Shown: one piece after another, positions 28,968 to 39,176 of the stretch
Layout: each line of letters starts with the position of its first letter
How positions within the stretch are numbered: position 1 is the first letter of the stretch
Source of the DNA: Algoriphagus marinus
GTDB lineage: Bacteria > Bacteroidota > Bacteroidia > Cytophagales > Cyclobacteriaceae
Direction: 5' to 3'
NCBI RefSeq assembly: GCF_001936475.1
Contig: NZ_MSPQ01000003.1
Coordinates: forward strand, 186,001-250,000
Length of the DNA: 64,000 bases
Program-made: the position numbers and the translations under genes
The notes under the pieces: generated by a model
What the model was told of the DNA's origin: nothing
Databases searched by the model: none
Seen by the model: only the letters and a program-made list of their open reading frames with translations

Positions 28968-28970
28968 TCG

Positions 28971-29798
28971 ATGGATTACCTGGAGTTTAAAATAAAATGC
29001 CTGGAGGAATTCCGGGAAATCCTCATTGCAGAACTTTCCGAAATCGGATTCGATTCCTTCCTCGAGACAGAGGAGGGAATCGATGCTTATACTCTTGCCG
29101 GAGATTTTGATCGAAGTGCTTTTGATGAAGTCATCTCCCAATATTCCGATGCTGCACAAATTGAGCTTTCTGAAGGGAAAATGGAAAAAATCAACTGGAA
29201 TGCGGAATGGGAAAAAAACTATGATCCCATTGCAGTTGATGAATTGGTCTATGTGCGAGCATCATTTCATCCTTCACAGCCTGGTTTCAAGCATGAGATT
29301 GTCATAAATCCAAAGATGTCTTTCGGGACAGGACACCATGCCACGACATTCCAAATGCTACGTCATCAGGGGACAATTGATCATCAAGGAAAAAGAGTGC
29401 TTGATGTAGGTTCTGGAACTGGAATTCTTGCCATCATGGCTCATCTACTCGGTGCCAGGCAGATTGAAGCATTTGATATTGACGATTGGTGTGTGGATAA
29501 TGGCAATGAGAATTTTGATCTTAATGGAGTAAAAACCCGAATGGGTTTGGGCACAATTCGCGAGGTGAACCCAAAAGGACCTTTTGATATTATCTTGGCT
29601 AATATCAATAAGAATGTATTGCTGGATGAGATGAAAATTTATTCGGACTTACTGGTCGATCAAGGCTATCTTTTACTCAGTGGCTTTTATACCCACGATG
29701 TGGAGGATTTGGAAAAACTGGCCAACCAACTGGGACTGAAATTAATCACTCAACAATCCAAGGATAACTGGGCTGCATTAGTGCTTCAAAAAAAATAA
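28971..29798 (+). CDS. prmA: Ribosomal protein L11 methyltransferase
   Basis: SAM-dependent methyltransferase that trimethylates ribosomal protein L11. It has 275 residues. The SAM motif VLDVGSGTGILAI is at about 143-155. The family-specific MSFGTGHHATT and the catalytic-loop motif ILANINKNVL are present. The coding region starts 3 nt after tpiA, and a 60-residue gene begins 1 nt after its stop. Confidence 0.93.
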   Translation: MDYLEFKIKCLEEFREILIAELSEIGFDSFLETEEGIDAYTLAGDFDRSAFDEVISQYSDAAQIELSEGKMEKINWNAEWEKNYDPIAVDELVYVRASFHPSQPGFKHEIVINPKMSFGTGHHATTFQMLRHQGTIDHQGKRVLDVGSGTGILAIMAHLLGARQIEAFDIDDWCVDNGNENFDLNGVKTRMGLGTIREVNPKGPFDIILANINKNVLLDEMKIYSDLLVDQGYLLLSGFYTHDVEDLEKLANQLGLKLITQQSKDNWAALVLQKK

Positions 29799-29799
29799 T

Positions 29800-29982
29800 A
29801 TGAGTGAGCTAATTATTTACGCCGTTCTATTTTTGGCCCTGATTGGGCACTGCCTTTTGGCGGGAAAAATGTATCGGGCTGTGCATAGCGACCAAACTTT
29901 GAGTATAAATGAAAAAAATAACTGGAAACTCAAAGCGCTGATCTTCCCAGCCTATTTTTGGAAACAGTACCAAAGCCGCTAA
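29800..29982 (+). CDS. Small membrane protein after prmA
   Basis: 60 residues with one N-terminal hydrophobic helix (about 4-25), a polar middle (HSDQTLSINEKNN) and an aromatic-basic end (FPAYFWKQYQSR). The ATG is 1 nt after the prmA stop, which supports translation by coupling. I recognise no family. Confidence 0.7.
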   Translation: MSELIIYAVLFLALIGHCLLAGKMYRAVHSDQTLSINEKNNWKLKALIFPAYFWKQYQSR

Positions 29983-30084
29983 AATCCACTTAAAGGTTCT
30001 CGAAATCTTTGGAAGCTTGATCTCGTTTAGGAGCTAAAACTAATTCAATTCACTTAAAGCCCCCGATTTTACTAATTTAGCCAA

Positions 30085-31809
30085 ATGGAGTATATCTGGA
30101 AACAAAAACCCAAAACCTCGCAAGCAGAAATCGATCAACTTGGCAAAGAAATAAATGTCAATCCGATTCTTGCTAATGTATTGATCAATAGGGGGGTGGG
30201 GAGTTTTGAAGATGCAAAGGAGTACTTCCGTCCAAGCCTAAGTGAACTTCACGATCCTTTTTTGATGAAGGATATGAAAGAGGCTGTGACCCGAATTCAG
30301 CAGGCTATTGCCAATGATGAGCAGATCATGGTGTATGGAGATTATGATGTCGATGGGACAACTGCAGTTTCATTGGTCTACGGCTTTTTGACAAACTTTT
30401 ATGCGAATGTAGTTTTCTACATTCCTGATAGATACAAGGAAGGGTATGGGATTTCCGAGCGAGGTGTAAGATACGCAGCTGAGGAGGGGATCAAATTGAT
30501 CATCGCGTTGGACTGTGGTATCAAAGCAATCGAAAAGGTAGCTTTGGCGAAAGAACTTGGGGTGGATTTTATAATCTGTGATCATCATACTCCAGGCGAT
30601 AATTTGCCTCAGGCAATAGCCGTATTGGATTCCAAGCGGATAGATTGTGAATACCCATATAAAGAACTAAGCGGATGTGGTGTCGGATTTAAATTGATTC
30701 AGGCCTTGGCGAGAACCCGAGGTATGGAGGATTCTGTGCTTTATCCATATTTGGACTTGGTAGTGGTTAGTATTGCGGCTGATATTGTGCCGATAACCGG
30801 TGAAAATAGGATCTTGGCCTACTATGGTCTTGACCGAATCAACACGAATCCAAGACCTGGATTAAAGGCTTTGATGGTTAAAAGCAATCTGGTCAAGGAG
30901 GTTGGGATTTCAGATATAGTTTTTAAAATAGGACCTAGAATCAATGCTTCCGGGAGATTGGAGCATGCAAAGGCTTCTGTAGAATTACTAAGTTCTACAG
31001 ATTTTGATATCGCCATGGAGCGCGCAAAATTGGTTGATGAGGTCAATTTGACGCGTCGGAATTTTGATGAAAATATCACCAAGGAAGCCTTTGAGATGTT
31101 GGCGATCCGGGAGGAAGATGCAGAATGGAATTCGACTGTTCTTTTCAAAGAGGACTGGCACAAAGGAGTAATCGGAATCGTGGCTAGCCGTTGTATTGAG
31201 AAATATTACCGACCTACCATTATCCTGACTGAGTCCAATTCCAAAGCAACTGGAAGTGCGAGGTCGGTTGTAGACTTTGATATTTATGAAGCAATCGCCG
31301 AATGTTCTGATTTGTTAGAGCAATTTGGGGGACATAAGTATGCTGCTGGCTTGACGCTATCAGTGGAAAATGTACCTGCATTTCAGGAGAAATTTGAGGC
31401 GGTAGTAAAAAGTAGAATACAGGAAGTTCACCGGAAACCAGTCATCGAAGTTGACGATGAATTACTTTTAGATCAGATTAATTTCAAGTTTTATAATATC
31501 TTGAAGCAAATGGCTCCATTTGGGCCAGGAAATACGGAGCCTATCTTTAAAATTTCGAATGTGAAAGCAAGGAATGCAACAGTTTTGAAAGACAAGCATC
31601 TGAGGTTTGAAATAGAACAAGATGGGCAAGTCACAACTCCGGTTTGCCTGGGATTTGGAATGGCTGACCGAGCCAAAGATCCTGAGCTCACTACCGTGAA
31701 TATGCTTCAGAGCAAAATGAGTTTTGATATTGTGGCCGAGATGCGACAAAATGTCTTTCGGGATAAAAGTAGCTTGCAACTTTATGTGAAAGACATCAAA
31801 TTTGACTGA
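30085..31809 (+). CDS. recJ: Single-stranded-DNA-specific exonuclease RecJ
   Basis: 5'-3' exonuclease in recombination and mismatch repair. It has 574 residues. The DHH phosphoesterase motifs are [11 protein letters not shown] (about 84), [12 protein letters not shown] (about 164) and [10 protein letters not shown]. The DHHA1 domain is [11 protein letters not shown] with [10 protein letters not shown]. The C-terminal OB-like domain ends in [11 protein letters not shown]. lptB starts 1 nt after its stop. Confidence 0.95.
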   Translation: MEYIWKQKPKTSQAEIDQLGKEINVNPILANVLINRGVGSFEDAKEYFRPSLSELHDPFLMKDMKEAVTRIQQAIANDEQIMVYGDYDVDGTTAVSLVYGFLTNFYANVVFYIPDRYKEGYGISERGVRYAAEEGIKLIIALDCGIKAIEKVALAKELGVDFIICDHHTPGDNLPQAIAVLDSKRIDCEYPYKELSGCGVGFKLIQALARTRGMEDSVLYPYLDLVVVSIAADIVPITGENRILAYYGLDRINTNPRPGLKALMVKSNLVKEVGISDIVFKIGPRINASGRLEHAKASVELLSSTDFDIAMERAKLVDEVNLTRRNFDENITKEAFEMLAIREEDAEWNSTVLFKEDWHKGVIGIVASRCIEKYYRPTIILTESNSKATGSARSVVDFDIYEAIAECSDLLEQFGGHKYAAGLTLSVENVPAFQEKFEAVVKSRIQEVHRKPVIEVDDELLLDQINFKFYNILKQMAPFGPGNTEPIFKISNVKARNATVLKDKHLRFEIEQDGQVTTPVCLGFGMADRAKDPELTTVNMLQSKMSFDIVAEMRQNVFRDKSSLQLYVKDIKFD

Positions 31810-31810
31810 T

Positions 31811-32548
31811 ATGATCCTACGAGCAGAAAATCTGGTAAAAATATACAAAGGCCGTCGTGTGGTCAATGACATCTCTGTGGATGTCAATCAAGGAGAAATT
31901 GTAGGATTACTCGGTCCAAATGGAGCGGGTAAAACCACTTCTTTTTATATGATTGTGGGCTTGATCCAACCGAACGAAGGCAAGATTTTTTTGGAGCAAG
32001 AAGATATTACTAGCCTCCCAATGTATAAGCGGGCAAAGCTTGGAATTGGTTATTTGGCTCAAGAGGCATCAGTCTTTCGAAAGCTTTCTGTTGAGGAAAA
32101 TATCATGGCGGTTTTGGAAATGACTAAAATGCCCAAGCAAGAGCGTAAGGAAAAAGTCGATAGTTTGTTGGAGGAATTCAGTTTGACTCATGTCCGTAAG
32201 AACCTTGGGATGGTACTTTCGGGAGGAGAGCGGCGCCGGACGGAAATCGCAAGAGCCTTAGCAGTAGATCCAAAATTTGTATTGTTGGATGAGCCTTTTG
32301 CTGGAGTAGATCCTATTGCCGTAGAAGAGATTCAGACGATAGTCGCAAAATTGAAGACAAAAAATATTGGGATTTTGATCACCGATCATAATGTTAATGA
32401 AACGCTTTCGATCACAGATCGGGCTTACCTGATGTTTGAAGGGAAACTTTTGAAAGCTGGAACAGCTGAGGAATTAGCAGCAGATGAGCAGGTAAGGAAA
32501 GTCTATTTGGGTAGTCAATTTGAGCTAAAACGCAAAATTTTTAACTAA
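31811..32548 (+). CDS. lptB: LPS export ABC transporter ATP-binding protein LptB
   Basis: ATPase of the LptBFG complex that extracts lipopolysaccharide from the inner membrane. It has 245 residues from the ATG at 31811. The in-frame TTG at 31802 lies inside recJ and is unlikely. Walker [10 protein letters not shown] is at 35-43, the signature [15 protein letters not shown] near 137, Walker [12 protein letters not shown] near 157, and the switch His in [10 protein letters not shown]. Partners lptF, lptG and lptC are not in the window. Its stop overlaps the next start. Confidence 0.94.
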   Translation: MILRAENLVKIYKGRRVVNDISVDVNQGEIVGLLGPNGAGKTTSFYMIVGLIQPNEGKIFLEQEDITSLPMYKRAKLGIGYLAQEASVFRKLSVEENIMAVLEMTKMPKQERKEKVDSLLEEFSLTHVRKNLGMVLSGGERRRTEIARALAVDPKFVLLDEPFAGVDPIAVEEIQTIVAKLKTKNIGILITDHNVNETLSITDRAYLMFEGKLLKAGTAEELAADEQVRKVYLGSQFELKRKIFN

Positions 32549-34068
32549 TGGAGGTACTCAATACCTTTATGACCTGGATTTTTAAGAATCGGTTGGGTCA
32601 AATTGAAAACTTTAAGAAAAACCCTATTGAGGTTCAGCAGACAATTTTTAAAGAATTGATCGAAGCCGGAAAACGAACTGAGTTTGGAAAAAAATTCGGT
32701 TTTGCCTCTATAAAGAATTACCAGAACTTTTCTGATCAAGTGCCAGTAAATGATTACGAGGGACTTAAGCCTTACATCGACAAAACGATGACGGGTACTC
32801 AAAATGTTATTTGGAACACAGATATTGAATGGTTTGCAAAATCTTCTGGGACCACTTCCAGTCGGAGTAAATATATTCCTGTCACCACAGAAAGTCTTGA
32901 AGAGTGTCATTATAAGGGAGGAAAAGACATGCTTTCCCTGTATGTGGCGAATTATCCGGACTCTAAACTTTTCGCAGGAAAGAGTCTCACCATCGGGGGG
33001 ACTTTAGAAAAAAATCCGCTTAATCCACAAGGAACTGCCAGAGCTGGAGATATCTCTGCAGTCATAATGCAGAATCTCCCGATTTGGGCTCAGTTTGTCC
33101 GCACTCCATCTTTAGAGACTGCGCTGATGAGCGAGTGGGAAGCCAAAATCGAAAAGATGGCACGTGAGACAATGGATGAAGACGTTACTTGCATAGCTGG
33201 CGTTCCGACTTGGACTATTGTGCTGTTGCAGCGCATTTTGGAACTCAAGAAAGCAAATCACATTTTGGAGGTTTGGCCAAATTTGGAGATTTTCTTCCAT
33301 GGAGCCGTTGCCTTTGGACCTTATCGTAGCCTTTTCAAAGAGTTGATTCCTTCAGAAAAAATGCGTTACATGGAGACCTATAATGCTTCCGAAGGTTTTT
33401 TTGGTCTTCAGGATCAAAAAGATTCAGACGAATTGCTACTGCTTTTGGATTATGGGATTTTCTATGAATTCATTCCTATGGAAGATTGGCTGAGCGAAAA
33501 TCCCAAAGTGATTCCACTTTGGGAGGTAGAAGTGGATACTAATTATGCCATGGTCATCAGTACAAATGGAGGCTTATGGCGCTATAAAATTGGTGATACA
33601 GTGAGATTTACTTCTACTAGTCCTTATCGTTTTAGAATCTCAGGTCGGACCAAGCATTTTATCAATGCTTTTGGGGAAGAAGTAATTGTCGAAAATGCTG
33701 AAAAGGCTATTCAATACGCTGCAGAACATACTCAGGCAACGATCGCAAATTTCACAGCGGCTCCCGTTTATTTTGAAAATTCCAGTGCGAAAGGAACCCA
33801 TGAATGGGTGATCGAATTTCAAAAGGAACCTTCGGATAAGGCGAAATTTGATGCATTGTTGGACCAGCACTTACGCGAGATCAACTCAGATTATGATGCA
33901 AAACGCTATAAAGATTTAGCTCTTGTAGCTCCAATTATTCATCATGCTCCATCCGGACTTTTCGAACAATGGATGGGCAAACGTGGCAAACTTGGTGGGC
34001 AACACAAAGTCCCTCGACTTTCCAATAGCAGGGAATATTTGGAAGAGATCTTGGAGATGATGAAATAA
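32548..34068 (+). CDS. GH3-family acyl-adenylating protein
   Basis: 506 residues. GH3 proteins adenylate a carboxylic acid and join it to an amine; plant members make auxin-amino acid conjugates. The ATP-binding motif AKSSGTTSSRSKYIP lies at about 96-110, with ETYNASEGFFGLQ and LWRYKIGDTVRFT further on, all typical of the family. The start overlaps the lptB stop by 1 nt (TAATG). Bacterial function is unknown; conservation next to lptB hints at an envelope or lipid role, which is inference. Confidence 0.88.
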   Translation: MEVLNTFMTWIFKNRLGQIENFKKNPIEVQQTIFKELIEAGKRTEFGKKFGFASIKNYQNFSDQVPVNDYEGLKPYIDKTMTGTQNVIWNTDIEWFAKSSGTTSSRSKYIPVTTESLEECHYKGGKDMLSLYVANYPDSKLFAGKSLTIGGTLEKNPLNPQGTARAGDISAVIMQNLPIWAQFVRTPSLETALMSEWEAKIEKMARETMDEDVTCIAGVPTWTIVLLQRILELKKANHILEVWPNLEIFFHGAVAFGPYRSLFKELIPSEKMRYMETYNASEGFFGLQDQKDSDELLLLLDYGIFYEFIPMEDWLSENPKVIPLWEVEVDTNYAMVISTNGGLWRYKIGDTVRFTSTSPYRFRISGRTKHFINAFGEEVIVENAEKAIQYAAEHTQATIANFTAAPVYFENSSAKGTHEWVIEFQKEPSDKAKFDALLDQHLREINSDYDAKRYKDLALVAPIIHHAPSGLFEQWMGKRGKLGGQHKVPRLSNSREYLEEILEMMK

Positions 34069-34412
34069 AGGAAAGTATTTCTCGCAGCGACGCAGCGGAA
34101 TAAATTAAAATTAGAAGGCTAAAGTGAGAAGTCTAAAAGATTTGTAGCCAAGACCTTGATTATATATTCACCTATCTAAAAAGCAATAATCGCAGCGCCG
34201 CTGCGCCGCCGCGAGAGAAAAAAAAGTGCGACTACTAGCCGGGCTCTCTTCATTTTGGTTTTTCAGCTTTCTCGCTGGAGACTTCTGATTTCTTAAAAGC
34301 TTTTCTCTTGTCTTTGCGTCGCTGCGCCGTTGCGAGATTTAAAAAAAAGCCTGACTACTAGCCAGGCTCTTCAATTTTTCAGCTTTCTTACTTAAGCTTT
34401 CTGACTTTTTAC
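34069..34412. repeat. Intergenic repeat region with CGCAGCG-type repeats
   Basis: 344 bp without a gene. The sequence CTCGCAGCGACGCAGCGG and its reverse-complement-like forms recur three times (about 34081, 34190 and 34312). A second repeat, GACTACTAGCC(A/G)GGCTCT, is present twice, near 34232 and 34353, each followed by a pyrimidine-rich CAGCTTTCT segment. The second copy forms a terminator-like hairpin (AGCCTG / CAGGCT) between convergent genes. Confidence 0.7.
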
Positions 34413-36935
34413 TTACACCTCAAGTCCTTTATCCCGCATCTTCTTGAATTCATCAAATCTTCTGAAGATGGCAACAGAGAATCCAATCAGCATAATGATT
34501 GTTCCGACCCAAAGTACATTGATATAAGGTTTAACTATGGCTTTCATCACCACATAGTCCTTTTGGTATTGGTTGACTTTGAATACAAACTTATTGTCCT
34601 CAGGAAGAATGTTTTCCAAACTGATTTTTAATCCTAGTTCGGTGTCAATTACAGGGAGTTTTCCCACTTGATTATTTCGGATTATAAAAGTCGGCTCGAG
34701 TACCTTCTCTACATCGTAATCCAACACTCGAAGCTTAGCCTTCACCGCGACATCTCCTTCTTGTAAGACATAGCCTTCGATTTCTTTCAGAACTTCAGCT
34801 CCATCAAAATAAGTCACAAAGTCAGCCACGTGGAATTGCTCGCCCGGTGCAGCCTCATAGATTTCATCTTCTTTCCAGTCAGGATCAGAATGATCATTCA
34901 TCGCCGCTACATAGGTGTAGAGGTCTTCATCTATGTAGATTTTAGAATCCGGTGATGAAATCAATCCTCCCATGCCTTCATTGAATTGAGACATAGGGTT
35001 TAAAGAAAATTTCAGAGTCTCATTTTGATAGTATTCTACATTGAAATAGTCATTTTCTTCAAGTACCAAATTGACTGTTTCACCTTTTTTGAAATAATCT
35101 TTGTAATCAGCTAAGGCGATAGCCTCGTTGACATTGTCCGTGGATTCCAGGATTTTTGCAGGAACATATTCCGGTATACCGACCACTTTTTTCTTCCTGC
35201 CACGGTAGATTACAGTGTAGTCTTTCATCTGGGTTGGCTTATTGATCCAAAGTAGCACATGCTCTTTGTTCAACTCATCTTCCCAGCTATTCGAATAAGT
35301 CAATCCAGACATGTTGATCGATATTACATCAGAATAGCCTGAGCTAAACATGATTCCAATCAATACCATCCCTAATCCAATATGAGCCAAAGACCCCCCG
35401 GCTAATTTGAAGGTAGATTTCTTGACCAATCGAGAAAGAATTACCGCATTGGCAGTGATGGTGAAAGTACCTGCCAATACCACAATGATATATTGCCAAT
35501 CATAAACTTTTGTCAAGACAATAATCGCTGCTGAGATCAAAACTGAAATGATGTATGGGGTAACCAAAGCATCTTTCAGGGCTTTTGCATCAATTTTCTG
35601 CCACCAAAAGAATTGCCCCACGGCTGTTAACATAGCCAAAGCTACAGCGAACCATAACTGGAATTTGGTGTAAAATTCAATCTGATCTGCCGGTGGAGCC
35701 ATATTGGAAATACCTCCAAAGCTTTCTACTAGAGCATTCCATACCGGGATCGAAGTAGGTAAGATCACCTGAAAAGCCATCAAACCGAGGGTAGTGGCTC
35801 CGATGAAAATCCAGAACTCACGTGAATAAACAGATGCTTCTTTCTCCGATGTTGGAATATACTTCCAAGCTCTTGCAGCCAAGAAGGTTGCTATAACAGC
35901 AAAGAAAAGCATGTAAATCAGTAACTGTCCAGAGAGACCTAAATCTGTAAACGAGTGAACCGAAGCATCACCCAATACGCCTGATCGAACCAAGAATGTA
36001 GCATACAAGACCAGAATAAAGGACAGTATTACTAAAACGATTGAGGTCTTTAACGCAGTAGCACTTTTCTTGAAAGTGATCATCGTGTGGATTGCCGCGA
36101 CCATGATCAACCAGGGAACATATACAGCATTCTCCACCGGATCCCAGTTCCAGTATCCTCCGAAGTTCAAGGTCACATAAGCCCAATAAGCACCCATAAT
36201 GATTCCCATTCCTAGGATCATAGCGGAGAAAATAGCCCAAGGTAAAGCAGGACGGATCCATTCGGAATAGCGCTTGGTCACCAATCCACCCATCAAAAAA
36301 GCAAATGGTACCAATGTCGATGCATAACCCAAGAATAGGGTAGGAGGGTGAATCACCATCCAAATATTTTGGAGCAGTGGATTCAAACCTGTTCCATCTT
36401 CTGGCACGAAATCAGGATTCATCTGGAAGATCGGAGCTTGTGTAGCATCACGAAGCAGAATAAATGGTGAACTACCGATTTTCAAATCGCCGATCACTAC
36501 CCCCAAAATCATGGATACCAAGAAAGCCTGAACCAATGCGAAAACAATCATTACCGGAGCTTCCCAGACCTTATTCACGCGAATTAAAACAACTCCTAAA
36601 ACCACATTCCAGAATATCCAGAGGATAAAAGCTCCTTCTTGACCTTCCCAGAAACTCGAGATCATGTAATGAACCGGTAGTGCTTTGCTTGAATGCGAAT
36701 ACGCATAAAAATATTCAAACCGATGGTTATAGATGATTTCAAAAAGCGAAAATGCAATCAGCGTTGCCGAAATGCCATGAACGGCAAAACTGATTCGGCT
36801 GAACCTTCGCCAACTTGCTTTTTCAAGTTCATTGGCTTTAAAGTAATTATAATATGCGTAGGCCGTAACAATTGCGCTTACAAAAGCCACAATGGTCATC
36901 AAGTGGCCAAGATTTCCTACAAAGGTGTTGATCAT
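34413..36935 (-). CDS. ccmF: Cytochrome c maturation haem lyase CcmF
   Basis: Large inner-membrane protein (840 residues) that attaches haem to apocytochrome c. It has about 14 helices. The tryptophan-rich WWD motif YWAYVTLNFGGYWNWDPVEN lies around residues 250-270. His-containing periplasmic loops include LPVHYMISSFWEGQEGA and WMVIHPPTLFLGY. A large periplasmic domain spans about 550-800. It is the last gene of a minus-strand set ccmB-ccsA-CcmD-like-ccmE-ccmF. CcmH and CcmI are not seen nearby. Confidence 0.95.
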   Translation of the reverse strand: MINTFVGNLGHLMTIVAFVSAIVTAYAYYNYFKANELEKASWRRFSRISFAVHGISATLIAFSLFEIIYNHRFEYFYAYSHSSKALPVHYMISSFWEGQEGAFILWIFWNVVLGVVLIRVNKVWEAPVMIVFALVQAFLVSMILGVVIGDLKIGSSPFILLRDATQAPIFQMNPDFVPEDGTGLNPLLQNIWMVIHPPTLFLGYASTLVPFAFLMGGLVTKRYSEWIRPALPWAIFSAMILGMGIIMGAYWAYVTLNFGGYWNWDPVENAVYVPWLIMVAAIHTMITFKKSATALKTSIVLVILSFILVLYATFLVRSGVLGDASVHSFTDLGLSGQLLIYMLFFAVIATFLAARAWKYIPTSEKEASVYSREFWIFIGATTLGLMAFQVILPTSIPVWNALVESFGGISNMAPPADQIEFYTKFQLWFAVALAMLTAVGQFFWWQKIDAKALKDALVTPYIISVLISAAIIVLTKVYDWQYIIVVLAGTFTITANAVILSRLVKKSTFKLAGGSLAHIGLGMVLIGIMFSSGYSDVISINMSGLTYSNSWEDELNKEHVLLWINKPTQMKDYTVIYRGRKKKVVGIPEYVPAKILESTDNVNEAIALADYKDYFKKGETVNLVLEENDYFNVEYYQNETLKFSLNPMSQFNEGMGGLISSPDSKIYIDEDLYTYVAAMNDHSDPDWKEDEIYEAAPGEQFHVADFVTYFDGAEVLKEIEGYVLQEGDVAVKAKLRVLDYDVEKVLEPTFIIRNNQVGKLPVIDTELGLKISLENILPEDNKFVFKVNQYQKDYVVMKAIVKPYINVLWVGTIIMLIGFSVAIFRRFDEFKKMRDKGLEV

Positions 36936-36960
36936 GATTTTTTGAATTCTGCTGCCCTAC

Positions 36961-37377
36961 TCACATTCCTGCCGCCTGCACTTCAGTTTCTTGGTATTTG
37001 GATGGACACTTCATCAGGATTTTATCCGCTACGAAGATCTCCTCATTTTTATAGGCTCCAATTACTACTACAGATTCAGATCGGGTGAAGTCTGCTGGAA
37101 CTGGTTCATTGTAAAATACCTCTTGTTCAGTTCCATCATTGTCAACTAGCATGAATGTGAAGGAAACTTTATCCTCTCTAACATTCAAACCTACGACTTC
37201 ACCATTGCTATCTTTCTTGAGCTGCCCTACTACGTGAATTGGTTTATCCTCACCATCCTTTTTCATTTCCAGTGCGGTATTGAAGCTTTCGTAGCTACTC
37301 GCATCGCCGATGGAAGTCATTATAATCACGATCGCGATCGCGATGATTCCAAGTCCGATTATATGTCCTTTTTTCAT
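36961..37377 (-). CDS. ccmE: Cytochrome c maturation haem chaperone CcmE, CxxxY type
   Basis: 138 residues: one N-terminal membrane helix (about 5-25) and an OB-fold periplasmic domain that carries haem to CcmF. In the classical protein haem binds a histidine in HxxxY. Here the corresponding C-terminal motif reads CPSKY (CxxxY), and no His is present at that place. This matches the variant known from Desulfovibrio and archaea (system I*). It lies 25 nt upstream of ccmF. Confidence 0.9.
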   Translation of the reverse strand: MKKGHIIGLGIIAIAIVIIMTSIGDASSYESFNTALEMKKDGEDKPIHVVGQLKKDSNGEVVGLNVREDKVSFTFMLVDNDGTEQEVFYNEPVPADFTRSESVVVIGAYKNEEIFVADKILMKCPSKYQETEVQAAGM

Positions 37378-37388
37378 ATCTCCTTGAA

Positions 37389-37631
37389 TTATGCAGGTAA
37401 ATTCTTTTCTAATCTACTGATCTTTCGATCGGTGTTGATCAGGTAAACGGTGATCCCAGCGAAAATGATTACAATGATTCCTACTAACACGTAGATTTTT
37501 CCTTCGGTTCGCATCACATCTGCCATTTCAACCGAATTATTGGAGTAATCTGCTTCCGTGACTGGGGTTTTTTCTTGTGCCAAAGCAGAAAGGCTAAAAA
37601 CCAATAAAAGGATTGTTACTAATTTTTTCAT
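37389..37631 (-). CDS. CcmD-like small membrane protein
   Basis: 80 residues with a signal-like N-terminus (MKKLVTILLLVFSLSALAQ) and one membrane helix (about 48-68) followed by a basic, coiled tail (NTDRKISRLEKNLPA). Position between ccsA/ccmC and ccmE, with 3 nt and 11 nt spacing, and overall layout fit the CcmD family, which stabilises the haem-handling complex. Similarity is topological more than by motif. Confidence 0.8.
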   Translation of the reverse strand: MKKLVTILLLVFSLSALAQEKTPVTEADYSNNSVEMADVMRTEGKIYVLVGIIVIIFAGITVYLINTDRKISRLEKNLPA

Positions 37632-37634
37632 GGG

Positions 37635-38309
37635 TCAGGAATTAAGGAAGCGGTCTTCCAGGGTTCGTTCGATTCTTCTTGCACGTACTCTCAATGTGGC
37701 TATCCAAGTGCCCAAAAGTGTCCATCCAATGATCGCTGGATAGAAAATCATTCGCAGTTTGGAGTCGAGATCATAGGCGTTGAAGCCGGGATTTCCACCA
37801 TTTCCTGGATGAAGACTATCCGTCAATCGGGGAAGTACAAAGATCAAAGGGATAAATGCAGCAAAGGCAAAAATGTTATAAATCGCTCCAATTCTGGCAC
37901 GTTGTTGCGTATCTGTCAGCGAGTTTCTTAAGATCAAATACGCGAAATACATCAACAAGCCAATGGCAGAAGCATTTTGCTTCGGATCGCCACTCCAATA
38001 ATCTCCCCAGGTGAATTTTGCCCAAAGCATGCCGGTGGTGATTCCCAACACTCCAAAGAGAATAGCTGAATTGGTAAACTCTACTGCTAGATCATCGCAT
38101 TGAATATCGTTGGTGCGAAGGTATTTGACGCTGTAATAAACCGCTGCTATCAGCATCAAGATCATTCCAAACCACATAGTCACATGGAAATGCAAGGCGC
38201 GAATAGTCTCATTGAGAATCGGAAGACGAGGTACGTCCATCAGCAAGCCTGCTGTCAGGGTATAAAGCAGGAGGGCAATTGCAAGAATTTTCCACCAGGA
38301 TTGGCGCAT
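37635..38309 (-). CDS. ccmC: Haem exporter/handling protein CcmC (CcsA family)
   Basis: 224 residues and six helices. The WWD motif WGDYWSGDPKQNASAIG lies near residues 107-123, flanked by conserved His residues (ALHFHVTMWFGM and DSLHPG). It loads haem onto CcmE in the ccm pathway. It is followed by the CcmD-like gene after 3 nt. A 201-bp gap without a gene (38310-38510) separates it from ccmB. Confidence 0.92.
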   Translation of the reverse strand: MRQSWWKILAIALLLYTLTAGLLMDVPRLPILNETIRALHFHVTMWFGMILMLIAAVYYSVKYLRTNDIQCDDLAVEFTNSAILFGVLGITTGMLWAKFTWGDYWSGDPKQNASAIGLLMYFAYLILRNSLTDTQQRARIGAIYNIFAFAAFIPLIFVLPRLTDSLHPGNGGNPGFNAYDLDSKLRMIFYPAIIGWTLLGTWIATLRVRARRIERTLEDRFLNS

Positions 38310-38510
38310 AGGTTATTTTTGCTAATTCAAGCGCAAAAATAAGTCATAAGTTCCTGAAAACGGCGCTTTTTCTGAAGTCTTTTGAAGGGAAGCTGGAATT
38401 TTGATTACGATTTATGAGGCACGAGATTGGAAGAACTTCAATCATTTTTATTTGACTCTAAGTTTCATTGATCTAATTTTCAATTCTTCCAATTTTCCAA
38501 TATTTCAATT

Positions 38511-39176
38511 TTAAGATCTCCACAAATACGGAAACAAAATATATCCAGTCACGGCTACGATCGCATTGATGGCTAGCAAGGCAATCAATTTATCCGTACT
38601 CACTGTCCAATCCAGTCCGTCCAAGGCATTTTTGGAAATCCGAATTGCCATCAAAAGTATGGGGATAATCACGGGGAAGCTCAAAATAGCCATCAGCGTG
38701 GCATTATTTCCAGCTTTGGAAGCAATCCCACTGACCATCGTCAAGGTGGCAGAAAAGCCCATGGCTCCCAAGACCAAATTCAGTAAAAACAAGCCCTGAT
38801 CCTGAACTGGATTTCCTAAAATCACGGAGAAAACGCCATAACCCAAGAGCGCCAAAACCAAAGTCAGCCCGGTATTGTAAATGATTTTGGAAAGAATTAT
38901 AGCCTCAGGGGAAGCAATCATGTAATAGTAAAGTTGCCGGCCTTGATGCTCTTGGATAAAGCTTTTGGCTACGGCATTCACTGCTGAGAAAAGGATGATG
39001 ATCCAATAGAGTGCATTCCAGGAATTGATCGAGAGATTTCCAGCTTTTGCTCCTACACTCAAATAAGTGATGAAGACCGCTGAAACCACATAAAGCAAAA
39101 TTCCATTCAGCGCATATTTCTGTCGCCACTCCAGCCTAAGCTCTTTTTGAATGAGAATAGTAATCTCTTTAATCAT
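38511..39176 (-). CDS. ccmB: Haem exporter membrane subunit CcmB
   Basis: 221 residues with six helices. The N-terminal stretch ITILIQKELRLEWRQKYALN and the following helix are typical of CcmB. The partner ATPase CcmA is not in the window, neither next to it nor elsewhere here. It is the first gene of the maturation cluster. The region upstream is repeat-rich. Confidence 0.92.
   Translation of the reverse strand: MIKEITILIQKELRLEWRQKYALNGILLYVVSAVFITYLSVGAKAGNLSINSWNALYWIIILFSAVNAVAKSFIQEHQGRQLYYYMIASPEAIILSKIIYNTGLTLVLALLGYGVFSVILGNPVQDQGLFLLNLVLGAMGFSATLTMVSGIASKAGNNATLMAILSFPVIIPILLMAIRISKNALDGLDWTVSTDKLIALLAINAIVAVTGYILFPYLWRS

Noticed and set aside
31802..31810. TTG start of lptB inside recJ
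   Set aside because: It adds three residues not found in LptB; the ATG at 31811 begins the conserved MILRAENL.
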